From NCBI RefSeq assembly GCF_001693515.2, contig NZ_CP042968.1, positions 2,914,001-2,978,000 on the forward strand: 64,000 nucleotides of DNA, in the 5' to 3' direction. Position 1 is the first letter of the stretch; every line of letters starts with the position of its first letter. The position numbers and the translations under genes are program-made. The notes under the pieces are model-generated. The model ran no database searches. It worked only from the letters and a program-made list of their open reading frames with translations, and was not told the origin of the DNA. Positions 1 through 4,865 of this stretch are shown here, in pieces. This DNA is from Bradyrhizobium paxllaeri (lineage in GTDB: Bacteria > Pseudomonadota > Alphaproteobacteria > Rhizobiales > Xanthobacteraceae).

Positions 1-402
1 GATCAGGTTGTTCGCAGCCCGTCGACGGTGATGCGGCTGCCGTCGGTCATCGCGCTGCGCGACTATGTGCGGCCGCCGGCGCGAGTAGCCTTCACCCGCT
101 TCAATGTCTTCCTCCGCGATCGCTTCCGTTGCCAGTATTGCGGCGACCAGTATCTTCGCGGCGAACTGACGTTCGACCACGTTGTCTCGCGCGTGGACGG
201 CGGCCAGACGTCGTGGACCAACATCGTGGCGGCCTGCAGTCCCTGCAACGCGCGCAAGGGCCGCTTCTACCTGAAGCCGCTGCGGGAGCCGTTCGAGCCG
301 ACGCAGTACGACTTGATGGCAGCCCAGCGTCTGTTCCCGCCGAACTTTCTGCACGAGACCTGGCGCGACTATCTGTACTGGGACGTCGAACTCGAGAAGT
401 GA
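1..402 (+). CDS. HNH endonuclease, 5' end outside window
   Basis: C-terminal part of an HNH nuclease of the McrA-like type. The open frame runs from base 1, and the residues before the GTG at 28 (DQVVRSPST) match the usual internal stretch of this family, so GTG 28 is not the start and the gene begins upstream. Visible motifs: FRCQYCG (first Cys pair), LTFDHVVSRVDGG (HNH core with the catalytic His), NIVAACSPCNARKG (second Cys pair and Asn), and the family C-terminus LPP/FPPNFLH..WRDYLYWD. The cysteine pairs should bind structural zinc. It lies directly upstream of a large tRNA array and is probably co-oriented and co-transcribed with it. Substrate and any link with the tRNAs are unknown. Confidence 0.85.
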   Translation, partial: DQVVRSPSTVMRLPSVIALRDYVRPPARVAFTRFNVFLRDRFRCQYCGDQYLRGELTFDHVVSRVDGGQTSWTNIVAACSPCNARKGRFYLKPLREPFEPTQYDLMAAQRLFPPNFLHETWRDYLYWDVELEK

Positions 403-432
403 CGCCGGCGGCGCGTTTCTGCCGCCGGCGTC
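401..432 (+). promoter_or_regulatory. perfect 12-bp hairpin between HNH gene and tRNA array
   Basis: GACGCCGGCGGC (401-412) and its exact complement (421-432) enclose an 8-nt loop. The stem starts inside the HNH stop codon and ends 3 nt before the first tRNA. There is no T-tract, so it is a poor Rho-independent terminator. It may be a processing site separating the mRNA from the tRNA precursor (inference). Confidence 0.6.
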
Positions 433-435
433 CAT

Positions 436-511
436 CACCACGTAGCTCAACTGGATGAGCACGACCCTCCGAAGGTCGAGGATGTAGGTTCGAGTCCTAT
501 CGTGGTGGCCA
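436..511 (+). tRNA. tRNA-Arg(CCG)
   Basis: Acceptor CACCACG/CGTGGTG, D-stem GCTC/GAGC, anticodon stem CGACC/GGTCG with loop CTCCGAA (anticodon 469-471), T-arm GTAGG-TTCGAGT-CCTAT, discriminator G, encoded CCA. All arms fold well. Confidence 0.93.
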
Positions 512-519
512 AATTTGAT

Positions 520-610
520 GGATGACGAACCGGACAAGCGTGCCGGCGCTGTCTTGAAAACAGATGGACGCCGCGAGGCGCTGCGGTGCAAGCCCGTCGT
601 CACTCCGCCA
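520..610 (+). tRNA. tRNA-Ser(TGA), degenerate
   Basis: Class II tRNA: anticodon loop CTTGAAA at 553-559 on a 4-bp stem, long variable arm CGCC-GCGA-GGCG, CCGG-type D-arm shared with the next two serine tRNAs, discriminator G and CCA. The acceptor stem lacks one base on the 5' side (GGATGA against TCACTCC) and the T-loop is TGCAAGC, so function is doubtful. Confidence 0.65.
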
Positions 611-613
611 TTG

Positions 614-699
614 GGACAGTGAACCGGCGCGACGCCGGCCTCGATTGGAAATCGAGTGGGCGCTTCGGCGCTGGGGATCAGGCCCTCCGCTGTCCGCCA
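614..699 (+). tRNA. tRNA-Ser(GGA)
   Basis: Acceptor GGACAGT/GCTGTCC, discriminator G (usual for serine), CCA. Anticodon stem CTCGA/TCGAG with loop TTGGAAA (anticodon 647-649). Long variable arm GCGC-TTCG-GCGC. The T-loop reads ATCAGGC instead of TTCRANY, changing positions 54 and 58. Confidence 0.82.
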
Positions 700-703
700 T
701 CTT

Positions 704-791
704 GGAGAGTCAACCGGACAGGCGCGCCGGCACGGCTTCGAACACCGATGGCACCGCAAGGTGTGAGGCTCAGGTCCTCGGCTCTCCGCCA
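704..791 (+). tRNA. tRNA-Ser(CGA)
   Basis: Acceptor GGAGAGT/GCTCTCC, discriminator G, CCA. Anticodon CGA at 739-741 on a CGG/CCG stem with a C-A mismatch at 31-39. Variable arm CACC-GCAA-GGTG. T-stem pairs fully but the T-loop is CTCAGGT, again altered at 54 and 58. Confidence 0.8.
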
Positions 792-802
792 TAAACGATC
801 GC

Positions 803-854
803 GCCAGGCCGGACGTACGCCGGCGCCGCTGATGAGTTTGCAACCTCGGCACCA
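803..854 (+). pseudogene. tRNA-like remnant ending in CCA
   Basis: Has a D-arm resembling those of the three serine tRNAs before it and ends in a discriminator A plus CCA, but the acceptor pairs only in part and there is room for only one further arm. An amino acid identity cannot be assigned. Probably a deleted tRNA. Confidence 0.35.
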
Positions 855-857
855 TTT

Positions 858-892
858 CGCGGGATGATGTTTGATCAGCGCTCCCGCAACCA
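858..892 (+). pseudogene. initiator-type tRNA minihelix
   Basis: CGCGGGA (858-864) pairs with TCCCGCA (882-888) over six base pairs, leaving a C1-A72 mismatch, followed by A73 and CCA. That combination is the hallmark of bacterial initiator tRNA acceptors. Only 17 nt lie between the strands, forming a TGAT/ATCA hairpin, so the D and anticodon arms are missing. Most likely a deletion derivative of a tRNA-fMet; a functional minihelix cannot be excluded. Confidence 0.5.
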
Positions 893-896
893 ATCT

Positions 897-981
897 GGGT
901 AACGTCAAGTCTGGGGACTGAGCGGGCCTGTAAAGCCTGCGCCTTTGTGCCTGCCTGGTTCGATTCCAGGGTTACCCACCA
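897..981 (+). tRNA. tRNA-Tyr(GTA)
   Basis: Class II. Acceptor GGGTAAC/GTTACCC, discriminator A, CCA. Anticodon stem CGGGC/GCCTG with loop CTGTAAA (anticodon 930-932), T-arm CCTGG-TTCGATT-CCAGG. Fully paired. Confidence 0.93.
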
Positions 982-989
982 TCGTCATT

Positions 990-1063
990 GCGGACGTAGC
1001 TGGAAGGTCGAGCACCTGAGTGCCACTCAGGAGAATCGGTTTCGATTACCAACGTCCGCGCCA
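990..1063 (+). tRNA. tRNA-Gly(GCC)
   Basis: Acceptor GCGGACG/CGTCCGC, anticodon stem CCTGA/TCAGG with loop GTGCCAC (anticodon 1022-1024). T-stem has one mismatch. Discriminator is G, whereas bacterial tRNA-Gly normally carries U73. Confidence 0.85.
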
Positions 1064-1067
1064 TCTA

Positions 1068-1143
1068 GCCCAGTTAGCAAATCTGGTGATTGCACGCGCC
1101 TGAAGAGCGCAGGAGGCCAGTTCAAATCTGGCGCTGGGCACCA
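1068..1143 (+). tRNA. tRNA-Phe(GAA)
   Basis: Acceptor GCCCAGT/GCTGGGC, discriminator A, CCA. Loop CTGAAGA on a GCGC/GCGC stem (anticodon 1102-1104). T-arm GCCAG-TTCAAAT-CTGGC. Confidence 0.92.
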
Positions 1144-1147
1144 TTTC

Positions 1148-1219
1148 GGGGCAGGCAGCGGGCTGCAGTTGATCCTTGCAAGATCGGCGTCCGGAGTTCG
1201 ACTCTCCGTTGCTCCACCA
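1148..1219 (+). tRNA. tRNA-Ala(TGC)
   Basis: Acceptor GGGGCAG pairs with TTGCTCC using two G-T wobbles; discriminator A, CCA. Loop CTTGCAA on GATC/GATC (anticodon 1177-1179). T-arm CGGAG-TTCGACT-CTCCG. D-loop is unusually short. Confidence 0.9.
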
Positions 1220-1224
1220 TCTCA

Positions 1225-1302
1225 TTCCCGTCGAGCCATCTCGGTGAAGGCGCTCCGCTGTTAACGGAGGAAGGCACGTTCGAATCGTGCGGCGGGGAGC
1301 CA
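1225..1302 (+). tRNA. tRNA-Asn(GTT)
   Basis: Acceptor TTCCCGT/GCGGGGA with T1-A72 and G73, as usual for tRNA-Asn. Anticodon stem CTCCG/CGGAG with loop CTGTTAA (anticodon 1260-1262). T-arm GCACG-TTCGAAT-CGTGC. Confidence 0.92.
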
Positions 1303-1380
1303 ATCCACCACTTCCGATCTCGGGCCAGCTTAAGCCGCCGAAACGAAAGCGACCTCCATCGTGGTCGAAAAAACGCACAT

Positions 1381-1456
1381 GCTGCCATCGTCTAGCGGCA
1401 AAGGATGCCCGGTTCTCAGCCGGTCGACGCGGGTTCGAGTCCCGCTGGCAGTGCCA
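1381..1456 (+). tRNA. tRNA-Glu(CTC)
   Basis: Acceptor GCTGCCA/TGGCAGT, discriminator G, CCA. Loop TTCTCAG (anticodon 1415-1417) on a four-pair CCGG stem. T-arm GCGGG-TTCGAGT-CCCGC. Confidence 0.92.
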
Positions 1457-1463
1457 TATTCAT

Positions 1464-1540
1464 CTTCCCGTAGCTCAACTGGATGAGCAGCGCGCTACGA
1501 ACGCGAAGGTATGCAGGTTCGAGTCCTGCCGGGAAGGCCA
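1464..1540 (+). tRNA. tRNA-Arg(ACG)
   Basis: Acceptor CTTCCCG/CGGGAAG, D-stem GCTC/GAGC, loop CTACGAA on CGCG/CGCG (anticodon 1497-1499), T-arm GCAGG-TTCGAGT-CCTGC. A34 would need the host TadA deaminase to read CGN codons. Confidence 0.93.
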
Positions 1541-1546
1541 ATCTCT

Positions 1547-1621
1547 CTGGGTAAAGCTCGTGTGGAAGAGCACCGCGTTTGGGCCGCGGAGGCGCGTGGT
1601 CGGAGCACGCTACCCAGACCA
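1547..1621 (+). tRNA. tRNA-Pro(TGG)
   Basis: Acceptor CTGGGTA/TACCCAG, discriminator A, CCA. Anticodon stem CCGCG/CGCGG with loop TTTGGGC (anticodon 1580-1582). T-stem GCGTG/CACGC is perfect but the T-loop is GTCGGAG, changed at positions 54 and 58. Confidence 0.88.
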
Positions 1622-1625
1622 TCAT

Positions 1626-1804
1626 CGCGCGCTGGACGATCGGCGAGAGCATGATCCGGAAAAGTGTGTAGCGGTTTTCCGAAAAGATCATGCTCAAACA
1701 AAAAGATAAAGCGGGATGACGATTCGAAGAAACGTCATCACGCTTTAGTTAGGCAGCGGACTCTGAATCCGCTCAGACAGGTTCGACTCCTGTGCGCGCA
1801 GCCA
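1626..1804 (+). tRNA. tRNA-Gln(CTG) interrupted in the D-arm by a palindromic repeat
   Basis: The 5' acceptor strand CGCGCGC (1626-1632) lies 4 nt after the preceding CCA and pairs in six of seven positions with GCGCGCA (1794-1800), followed by G73 and CCA. Between them sits a 101-bp repeat (1647-1747). The anticodon stem GCGGA/TCCGC with loop CTCTGAA (anticodon 1763-1765) and T-arm ACAGG-TTCGACT-CCTGT are intact. Without the repeat the tRNA would be 78 nt. Whether the interrupted gene still matures is unknown. Confidence 0.75.
1647..1747 (+). repeat. 101-bp interspersed palindromic repeat, copy 1
   Basis: Made of two inverted repeats: GAGCATGATC...GATCATGCTC and AAAGCGGGATGACG...CGTCATCACGCTTT. 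The copy at 58400-58500, in opposite orientation, is nearly identical along its whole length. This one lies inside tRNA-Gln(CTG). It has no coding capacity and resembles a MITE/REP-type element. Confidence 0.85.
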
Positions 1805-1808
1805 ATTG

Positions 1809-1883
1809 GGCGCCGTGGCGAAACAGGAACGCGGCGGTCTGCAAAACCGCCATGAGCCGGGGCAGCACCGGCCGGGGCTTCCA
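1809..1883 (+). tRNA. tRNA-Cys(GCA)
   Basis: Acceptor GGCGCCG/CGGGGCT with one G-G mismatch, discriminator T (expected for Cys), CCA. Anticodon stem GCGGT/ACCGC with loop CTGCAAA (anticodon 1841-1843). T-stem GCCGG/CCGGC is perfect but the T-loop is GGCAGCA, far from the consensus. Confidence 0.85.
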
Positions 1884-1887
1884 GCAT

Positions 1888-1963
1888 GCGCTCGTGGACC
1901 AACTGGATGGCCAGCCGTCTTCTAAACGGCCCTATGCTGGTTCGAGTCCAGTCGAGCGCGCCA
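1888..1963 (+). tRNA. tRNA-Arg(TCT)
   Basis: Acceptor GCGCTCG/CGAGCGC, discriminator G, CCA. Anticodon stem GCCGT/ACGGC with loop CTTCTAA (anticodon 1921-1923). T-loop TTCGAGT. Confidence 0.93.
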
Positions 1964-1974
1964 TCATTTGAATT

Positions 1975-2061
1975 GGAGAGTTGGCCGAGCGGTAAGGCAA
2001 CGCGGTGCTAACGCGTCGAGTCCTTCGGGACGCACAGGTTCGATCCCTGTACTCTCCGCCA
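1975..2061 (+). tRNA. tRNA-Ser(GCT)
   Basis: Acceptor GGAGAGT/ACTCTCC, discriminator G, CCA. Anticodon stem ACGCG/CGCGT with loop GTGCTAA (anticodon 2007-2009). Variable arm GTCC-TTCG-GGAC, T-arm ACAGG-TTCGATC-CCTGT. The best-preserved serine tRNA of the array. Confidence 0.95.
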
Positions 2062-2159
2062 TCACGCGAGCCCATCGCGATCGATCGGATCTTGCAGGAC
2101 AGATAGCGCCGGCCGAACGTTGCCGCGGCTTCCTCGTTCATTGCGGCGACTCCATTGCT

Positions 2160-2235
2160 GCGGGCGTGGCGTAGTGGGCTGCGTGCCTGTCTTCCAAACA
2201 GGAGGTGTTCGGTTCGATTCCGACCGCCCGCGCCA
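2160..2235 (+). tRNA. tRNA-Gly(TCC)
   Basis: Acceptor GCGGGCG/CGCCCGC, anticodon stem CCTGT/ACAGG with loop CTTCCAA (anticodon 2193-2195). Discriminator G instead of the usual U73, as in the other glycine tRNA of this array. Confidence 0.93.
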
Positions 2236-2236
2236 A

Positions 2237-2313
2237 CCTGCCATCGCCTGGTGCCAGGGGTACAGCGCTTTCAACGCTGGACTTCACGGGTTGAACTCCC
2301 GTTGGCAGGACCA
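2237..2313 (+). tRNA. tRNA-Glu(TTC)
   Basis: Acceptor CCTGCCA/TGGCAGG, discriminator A, CCA. Anticodon stem CAGCG/CGCTG with loop CTTTCAA (anticodon 2270-2272). T-stem ACGGG/CCCGT, T-loop TTGAACT (C56 replaced by G). Confidence 0.92.
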
Positions 2314-2348
2314 GATTCATGAGCAGATTCATGCCCAGATTCTTGGGC
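2313..2348 (+). repeat. three tandem 12-bp units before tRNA-Gln(TTG)
   Basis: AGATTCATGAGC, AGATTCATGCCC and AGATTCTTGGGC follow one another. The AGATTCTTG core occurs again at 2369-2377, at the left end of the palindrome inside the tRNA. The last unit runs into the tRNA acceptor strand. Confidence 0.6.
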
Positions 2349-2485
2349 GCGTCGCCAAGCTGGGCTCTAGATTCTTGTTGACGCGTTTTCTTGACGCGAA
2401 CTGGTATCCACTTCGCTGGAAAACGCTTTAGGGCGCCGGATTTTGATTCCGGCTATCGCAGGTTCGAGTCCTGCCGCGCTTGCCA
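2345..2485 (+). tRNA. tRNA-Gln(TTG) interrupted in the D-loop by a palindromic repeat
   Basis: Acceptor GGGCGCG/CGCGCTT pairs fully with two G-T wobbles, followed by G73 and CCA. D-stem GCC (2354-2356) pairs with GGC (2432-2434) across a 75-nt D-loop containing about 66 bases of repeat. Anticodon stem CCGGA/TCCGG with loop TTTTGAT (anticodon 2443-2445), T-arm GCAGG-TTCGAGT-CCTGC. Every tRNA stem survives; only the D-loop is enlarged. Confidence 0.82.
2365..2430 (+). repeat. palindromic repeat inside tRNA-Gln(TTG)
   Basis: Contains GCGTTTTC (2383-2390) and its complement GAAAACGC (2418-2425), enclosing direct GACGCG repeats. Its sequence resembles an interspersed palindrome common in Bradyrhizobium-type genomes (recollection). 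Like the 101-bp element it ends in ACGCTTTA at the junction with the tRNA. Confidence 0.65.
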
Positions 2486-2491
2486 ATTCCT

Positions 2492-2566
2492 CGCGGGGCC
2501 TCGGCTGGGAAGGGGCCGGCTCTCATAAGGCTGGAGTGGCGGGTTCGACCCCCGTACCCGCGACCA
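2492..2566 (+). tRNA. tRNA-Met(CAT), elongator type
   Basis: Acceptor CGCGGGG/ACCCGCG with a C1-G72 pair, so not an initiator; discriminator A, CCA. Loop CTCATAA (anticodon 2524-2526), T-arm GCGGG-TTCGACC-CCCGT. A CAT anticodon could also be a TilS-modified isoleucine tRNA. Confidence 0.87.
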
Positions 2567-2582
2567 TTTCCGACTAATCTTT

Positions 2583-2657
2583 CCTGATTTCGTTCAATGG
2601 CAGGACGCTCGGTTGTGGACCGGGAGATGCGGAGTTCGATTCTCCCAGTCAGGACCA
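2583..2657 (+). tRNA. tRNA-His(GTG)
   Basis: Acceptor CCTGATT/AGTCAGG, anticodon stem CTCGG/CCGGG with loop TTGTGGA (anticodon 2615-2617). The 5' flank gives no G-1 and the discriminator is A. This is the atypical tRNA-His of many alphaproteobacteria, so it fits a host of this class. Confidence 0.92.
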
Positions 2658-2660
2658 GAT

Positions 2661-2735
2661 ACCGGTTTAGTTCAGTGGCAGAACGCGGGCCTCCAAAACC
2701 CGATGTCGACTGTTCGATTCAGTCAGCCGGTGCCA
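2661..2735 (+). tRNA. tRNA-Trp(CCA), array copy
   Basis: Acceptor ACCGGTT/AGCCGGT, G73, CCA. Loop CTCCAAA (anticodon 2693-2695) with a C31-A39 mismatch, T-arm GACTG-TTCGATT-CAGTC. Apart from the anticodon loop it differs widely from the resident tRNA-Trp at 63455-63530. Confidence 0.92.
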
Positions 2736-2842
2736 ACTTCTTCTCGTTGCCTTGGCGCTCCCCTCGCAGGTTTGCAGCACGTTGCATCGTGCGGTGGTAT
2801 GAAGCCTTAGTTGTCGTTCGCCGCTGGCGCCTGCGGCAACGG

Positions 2843-4090
2843 CTAAAGGTCCTTCTCCGCGAGTTCGCGAAACGCGTCGGGGACGGAGCGGGAAGGGCCG
2901 AGGGCGACAGACCCATATCCGACTGCGTTGCGCCCGAAGCGATCGCGGATCAGATCCATGGCGCGGTCGGCCGACCAGCGCGCCATCCCTCGCTTGGTGC
3001 CAGGCCGGCGCTTTTCATCCCTCAGCCCGAGTGGGAGCTCAAGCTGAATGTCCCAGCAGGTCTCGAGGTGCGACACGGAGATCGCCAGCAGTGAGATTGT
3101 CTTTTCGTCCGGGTGATCCGCAAGCACCCTGCGTACGAGCTCTTCGGCAACCTCGGCCAGTATTGTCGTCGCCGAGATCGGTGCATCGAGTGTGACGGAG
3201 CGGGTGACCGAGCGGAGCTCGGCGAAACGCACGCGGACCGTCACGGTCCGTCCGGGCCGAAAGCTTGCACGCAGCCGGGTGGCGACACGGTCGGCAAGGT
3301 GACGCAGCGCGGGTCGGAATACTTGTTCCTCGGCCGGCTTCTTGCCGAGCGCCGACTGGGCTCCGGCCGACTGCGCCCGGCGTCGTGTCTTGATTTCCCG
3401 TCGATCGCGATTCCATGCCAATGCCGTCAGCTTGTCGCTGGCCGCGTGACCGAGCAACTGCTCGAGTGACCGGCCCGGCATCTGCGCCAGCTGCCCGATG
3501 GTATGGACATCGATTTCGGCCAGCCGCGCCTCGGTAACCGGGCCGACGCCCCACATCAGCCCGACGGGCAGGTCGTGCAGGAAAGCGAGCTCGGTGTCGG
3601 GATCGACAACCACCAGCCCATCGGGCTTGGCTACTTGCGAGGCGATCTTGGCCAAGTGCTTGGTGCGCGCTACGCCGACCGAGATCGGCAGGCCGAGCTC
3701 TGTCCGCACGCGGCATCGTACCGCACTGGCGATCTCGGCCGGCGGGCCAAACAGATGCGTGCAACCGGCGACGTCGGCGAAGGCCTCGTCGATCGAAATC
3801 CGCTCGACCAGGGGAGTGAAATCATTGAGCACACGGATCGCAGCATTACCCAGCCGCTGGTACTCCTTGAAATGGCCGTCGACGAAGATCAGACACGGGC
3901 AAAGCTCGCGCGCCCGCCATCCTGGCATGCCGCCGCTGATGCCGAAGGCCCTGGCTTCGTATGACGCGGCGAGCACGACACCGCCACCGACCGCGATCGG
4001 TTTACCGCGCAGGGTCGGGTCGAGCAGTTGCTCGACCGATGCATAGAACGCATCAAGGTCTGCATGAAGGATGGTGGCTGTTGTGTCCAT
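2843..4090 (-). CDS. dinB: DNA polymerase IV (Y family, DinB)
   Basis: Translesion polymerase of 415 aa. The start is set at ATG 4090 (MDTTATILHADLDAFYASVEQ); an upstream in-frame extension lacks family character. Catalytic acids are present in DLDAFYASVE (near residue 11) and SIDEAFADV (about 100-110), which separates it from ImuB, whose acids are lost. A helix-hairpin-helix region follows (MWGVGPVTEARLAEI), then the little-finger domain. QLELPL near the C-terminus resembles a beta-clamp binding motif. A LexA box lies 44 bp upstream, so SOS induction is expected. Its 3' end faces the tRNA array, about 107 bp from tRNA-Trp. Confidence 0.92.
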   Translation of the reverse strand: MDTTATILHADLDAFYASVEQLLDPTLRGKPIAVGGGVVLAASYEARAFGISGGMPGWRARELCPCLIFVDGHFKEYQRLGNAAIRVLNDFTPLVERISIDEAFADVAGCTHLFGPPAEIASAVRCRVRTELGLPISVGVARTKHLAKIASQVAKPDGLVVVDPDTELAFLHDLPVGLMWGVGPVTEARLAEIDVHTIGQLAQMPGRSLEQLLGHAASDKLTALAWNRDRREIKTRRRAQSAGAQSALGKKPAEEQVFRPALRHLADRVATRLRASFRPGRTVTVRVRFAELRSVTRSVTLDAPISATTILAEVAEELVRRVLADHPDEKTISLLAISVSHLETCWDIQLELPLGLRDEKRRPGTKRGMARWSADRAMDLIRDRFGRNAVGYGSVALGPSRSVPDAFRELAEKDL

Positions 4091-4133
4091 CCCGAACCGC
4101 TCGCTGCGAAAACTCGCGCATCTGTATCCATGA

Positions 4134-4148
4134 GAACAAAGAGAGAAC
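4134..4148 (-). promoter_or_regulatory. LexA (SOS) box upstream of dinB
   Basis: On the minus strand it reads GTTC-TCTCTTT-GTTC, the direct-repeat GTTC-N7-GTTC operator of alphaproteobacterial LexA. It ends 44 bp from the dinB start. Confidence 0.8.
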
Positions 4149-4322
4149 AATAAGTCAATGGGGTCCGGATAGTTCGGTGCGGACGAGTTCGCGGATTCCA
4201 TCGCCGATCTCTGCCTCGCCGCCGTCGCGAAACCCGGTCGATTTCAGGCCGAGCGGCGTGTCGCCGCGACCGCCGAGCCCATCGCACTCAAACAGAAGCC
4301 GTAAGCGGGGCGCGACGGCCTT

Positions 4323-4865
4323 CTATTTGATTATTGAGATGGTCTGCCGGAAGTGCGGGTTGTCCGCCGTCTGCAGCCATTCGAACACGACCATCTCCGT
4401 CGTGATGATCTCCGCCCCATGACGCTCCATACGTCGGATCGCAGTCTCTTTGTCCTCCGGATGCCGCGAGCCGAGGGCGTCGCGCGCGATGTACGTTTTC
4501 CGGGAAGCTTGCAGCAGCCCGAGCACTGTCTGCTGCACACAGACGTGCGACTCGCAACCCGCGACGACGACGTGAGCATCGGCGGGGACGCGGTCGAGGA
4601 AGCCATCTTCCCGGCAGGCGTCGAAGAACTGCTTGTGGACGAGGCGATCCAGCTCGACGGGTATGTCTGCGACGGTCGGTCCGAGGCCCTTGGCGTTCTG
4701 CTCGGTGAACAGACGCGGGATGCCGATGAGCTTCGCCGCCTCGATGAGCCGGTTGGCGTTGCGGACGGCGGTCTCACCGTCGTGGATGGCCGGCATCAGT
4801 CGTGACTGAAAGTCGACGACGAGGAGAAGCGAGCGCTTCGGGTCGATGGTGAGCATGAGCGTCAC
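4323..4865 (-). CDS. isochorismatase-family cysteine hydrolase
   Basis: 180-aa single-domain hydrolase of the YcaC/isochorismatase-like group. Catalytic triad candidates: Asp in LLLVVDFQ (near residue 18), Lys in LVHKQFFDAC (about 78), Cys in GCESHVCVQQTVLGL (about 112). Cytosolic, probably cleaving an amide or ester; substrate unknown. Its ATG overlaps the stop of the upstream tetR gene by 4 bp, so the two are translated together. The pair is divergent from the HpaB/AbfD-like flavoprotein gene, suggesting a shared pathway. A second member of the family is at 53681. Confidence 0.85.
   Translation of the reverse strand: MTLMLTIDPKRSLLLVVDFQSRLMPAIHDGETAVRNANRLIEAAKLIGIPRLFTEQNAKGLGPTVADIPVELDRLVHKQFFDACREDGFLDRVPADAHVVVAGCESHVCVQQTVLGLLQASRKTYIARDALGSRHPEDKETAIRRMERHGAEIITTEMVVFEWLQTADNPHFRQTISIIK

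Larger units (their letters stand above)
436..2735 (+). other. tRNA gene array, 22 tRNAs plus remnants
   Basis: A 2.3-kb plus-strand array of tRNA genes separated mostly by 3-10 nt, each with encoded CCA. In order: Arg-CCG, Ser-TGA, Ser-GGA, Ser-CGA, two truncated tRNA-like pieces, Tyr-GTA, Gly-GCC, Phe-GAA, Ala-TGC, Asn-GTT, Glu-CTC, Arg-ACG, Pro-TGG, Gln-CTG (interrupted), Cys-GCA, Arg-TCT, Ser-GCT, Gly-TCC, Glu-TTC, Gln-TTG (interrupted), Met-CAT, His-GTG, Trp-CCA. I found none for Leu, Lys, Ile, Val, Thr or Asp. Stretches 1303-1380 and 2062-2159 between tRNAs show no foldable tRNA. tRNA arrays of this style are known from phages, plasmids and integrated elements; no integrase or att site is visible here. 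Confidence 0.9.

Noticed and set aside
1303..1380. Gap before tRNA-Glu(CTC) containing CTTAAG, like a Leu(TAA) loop, and a CGACC/GGTCG hairpin
   Set aside because: No acceptor strands, no T-arm and no CCA end in the right place.
2062..2159. Possible further tRNA between Ser-GCT and Gly-TCC, with GTTGCCG/CGGCGAC pairing followed by TCCA
   Set aside because: Only an acceptor-like helix around 18 nt can be drawn, with no anticodon or T-arm; too weak to list as a remnant.
436..2735. CRISPR-like regular repeats
   Set aside because: The periodic similarity comes from tRNA arms (TTCGA loops and CCA ends), not from identical repeats with spacers.
4189..4310. Short open stretch on the plus strand reading like a protein C-terminus (DEFADSIADLCLAAVAKPG)
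   Set aside because: No start, no upstream part and overlap with the dinB promoter region; could be a remnant but cannot be supported.
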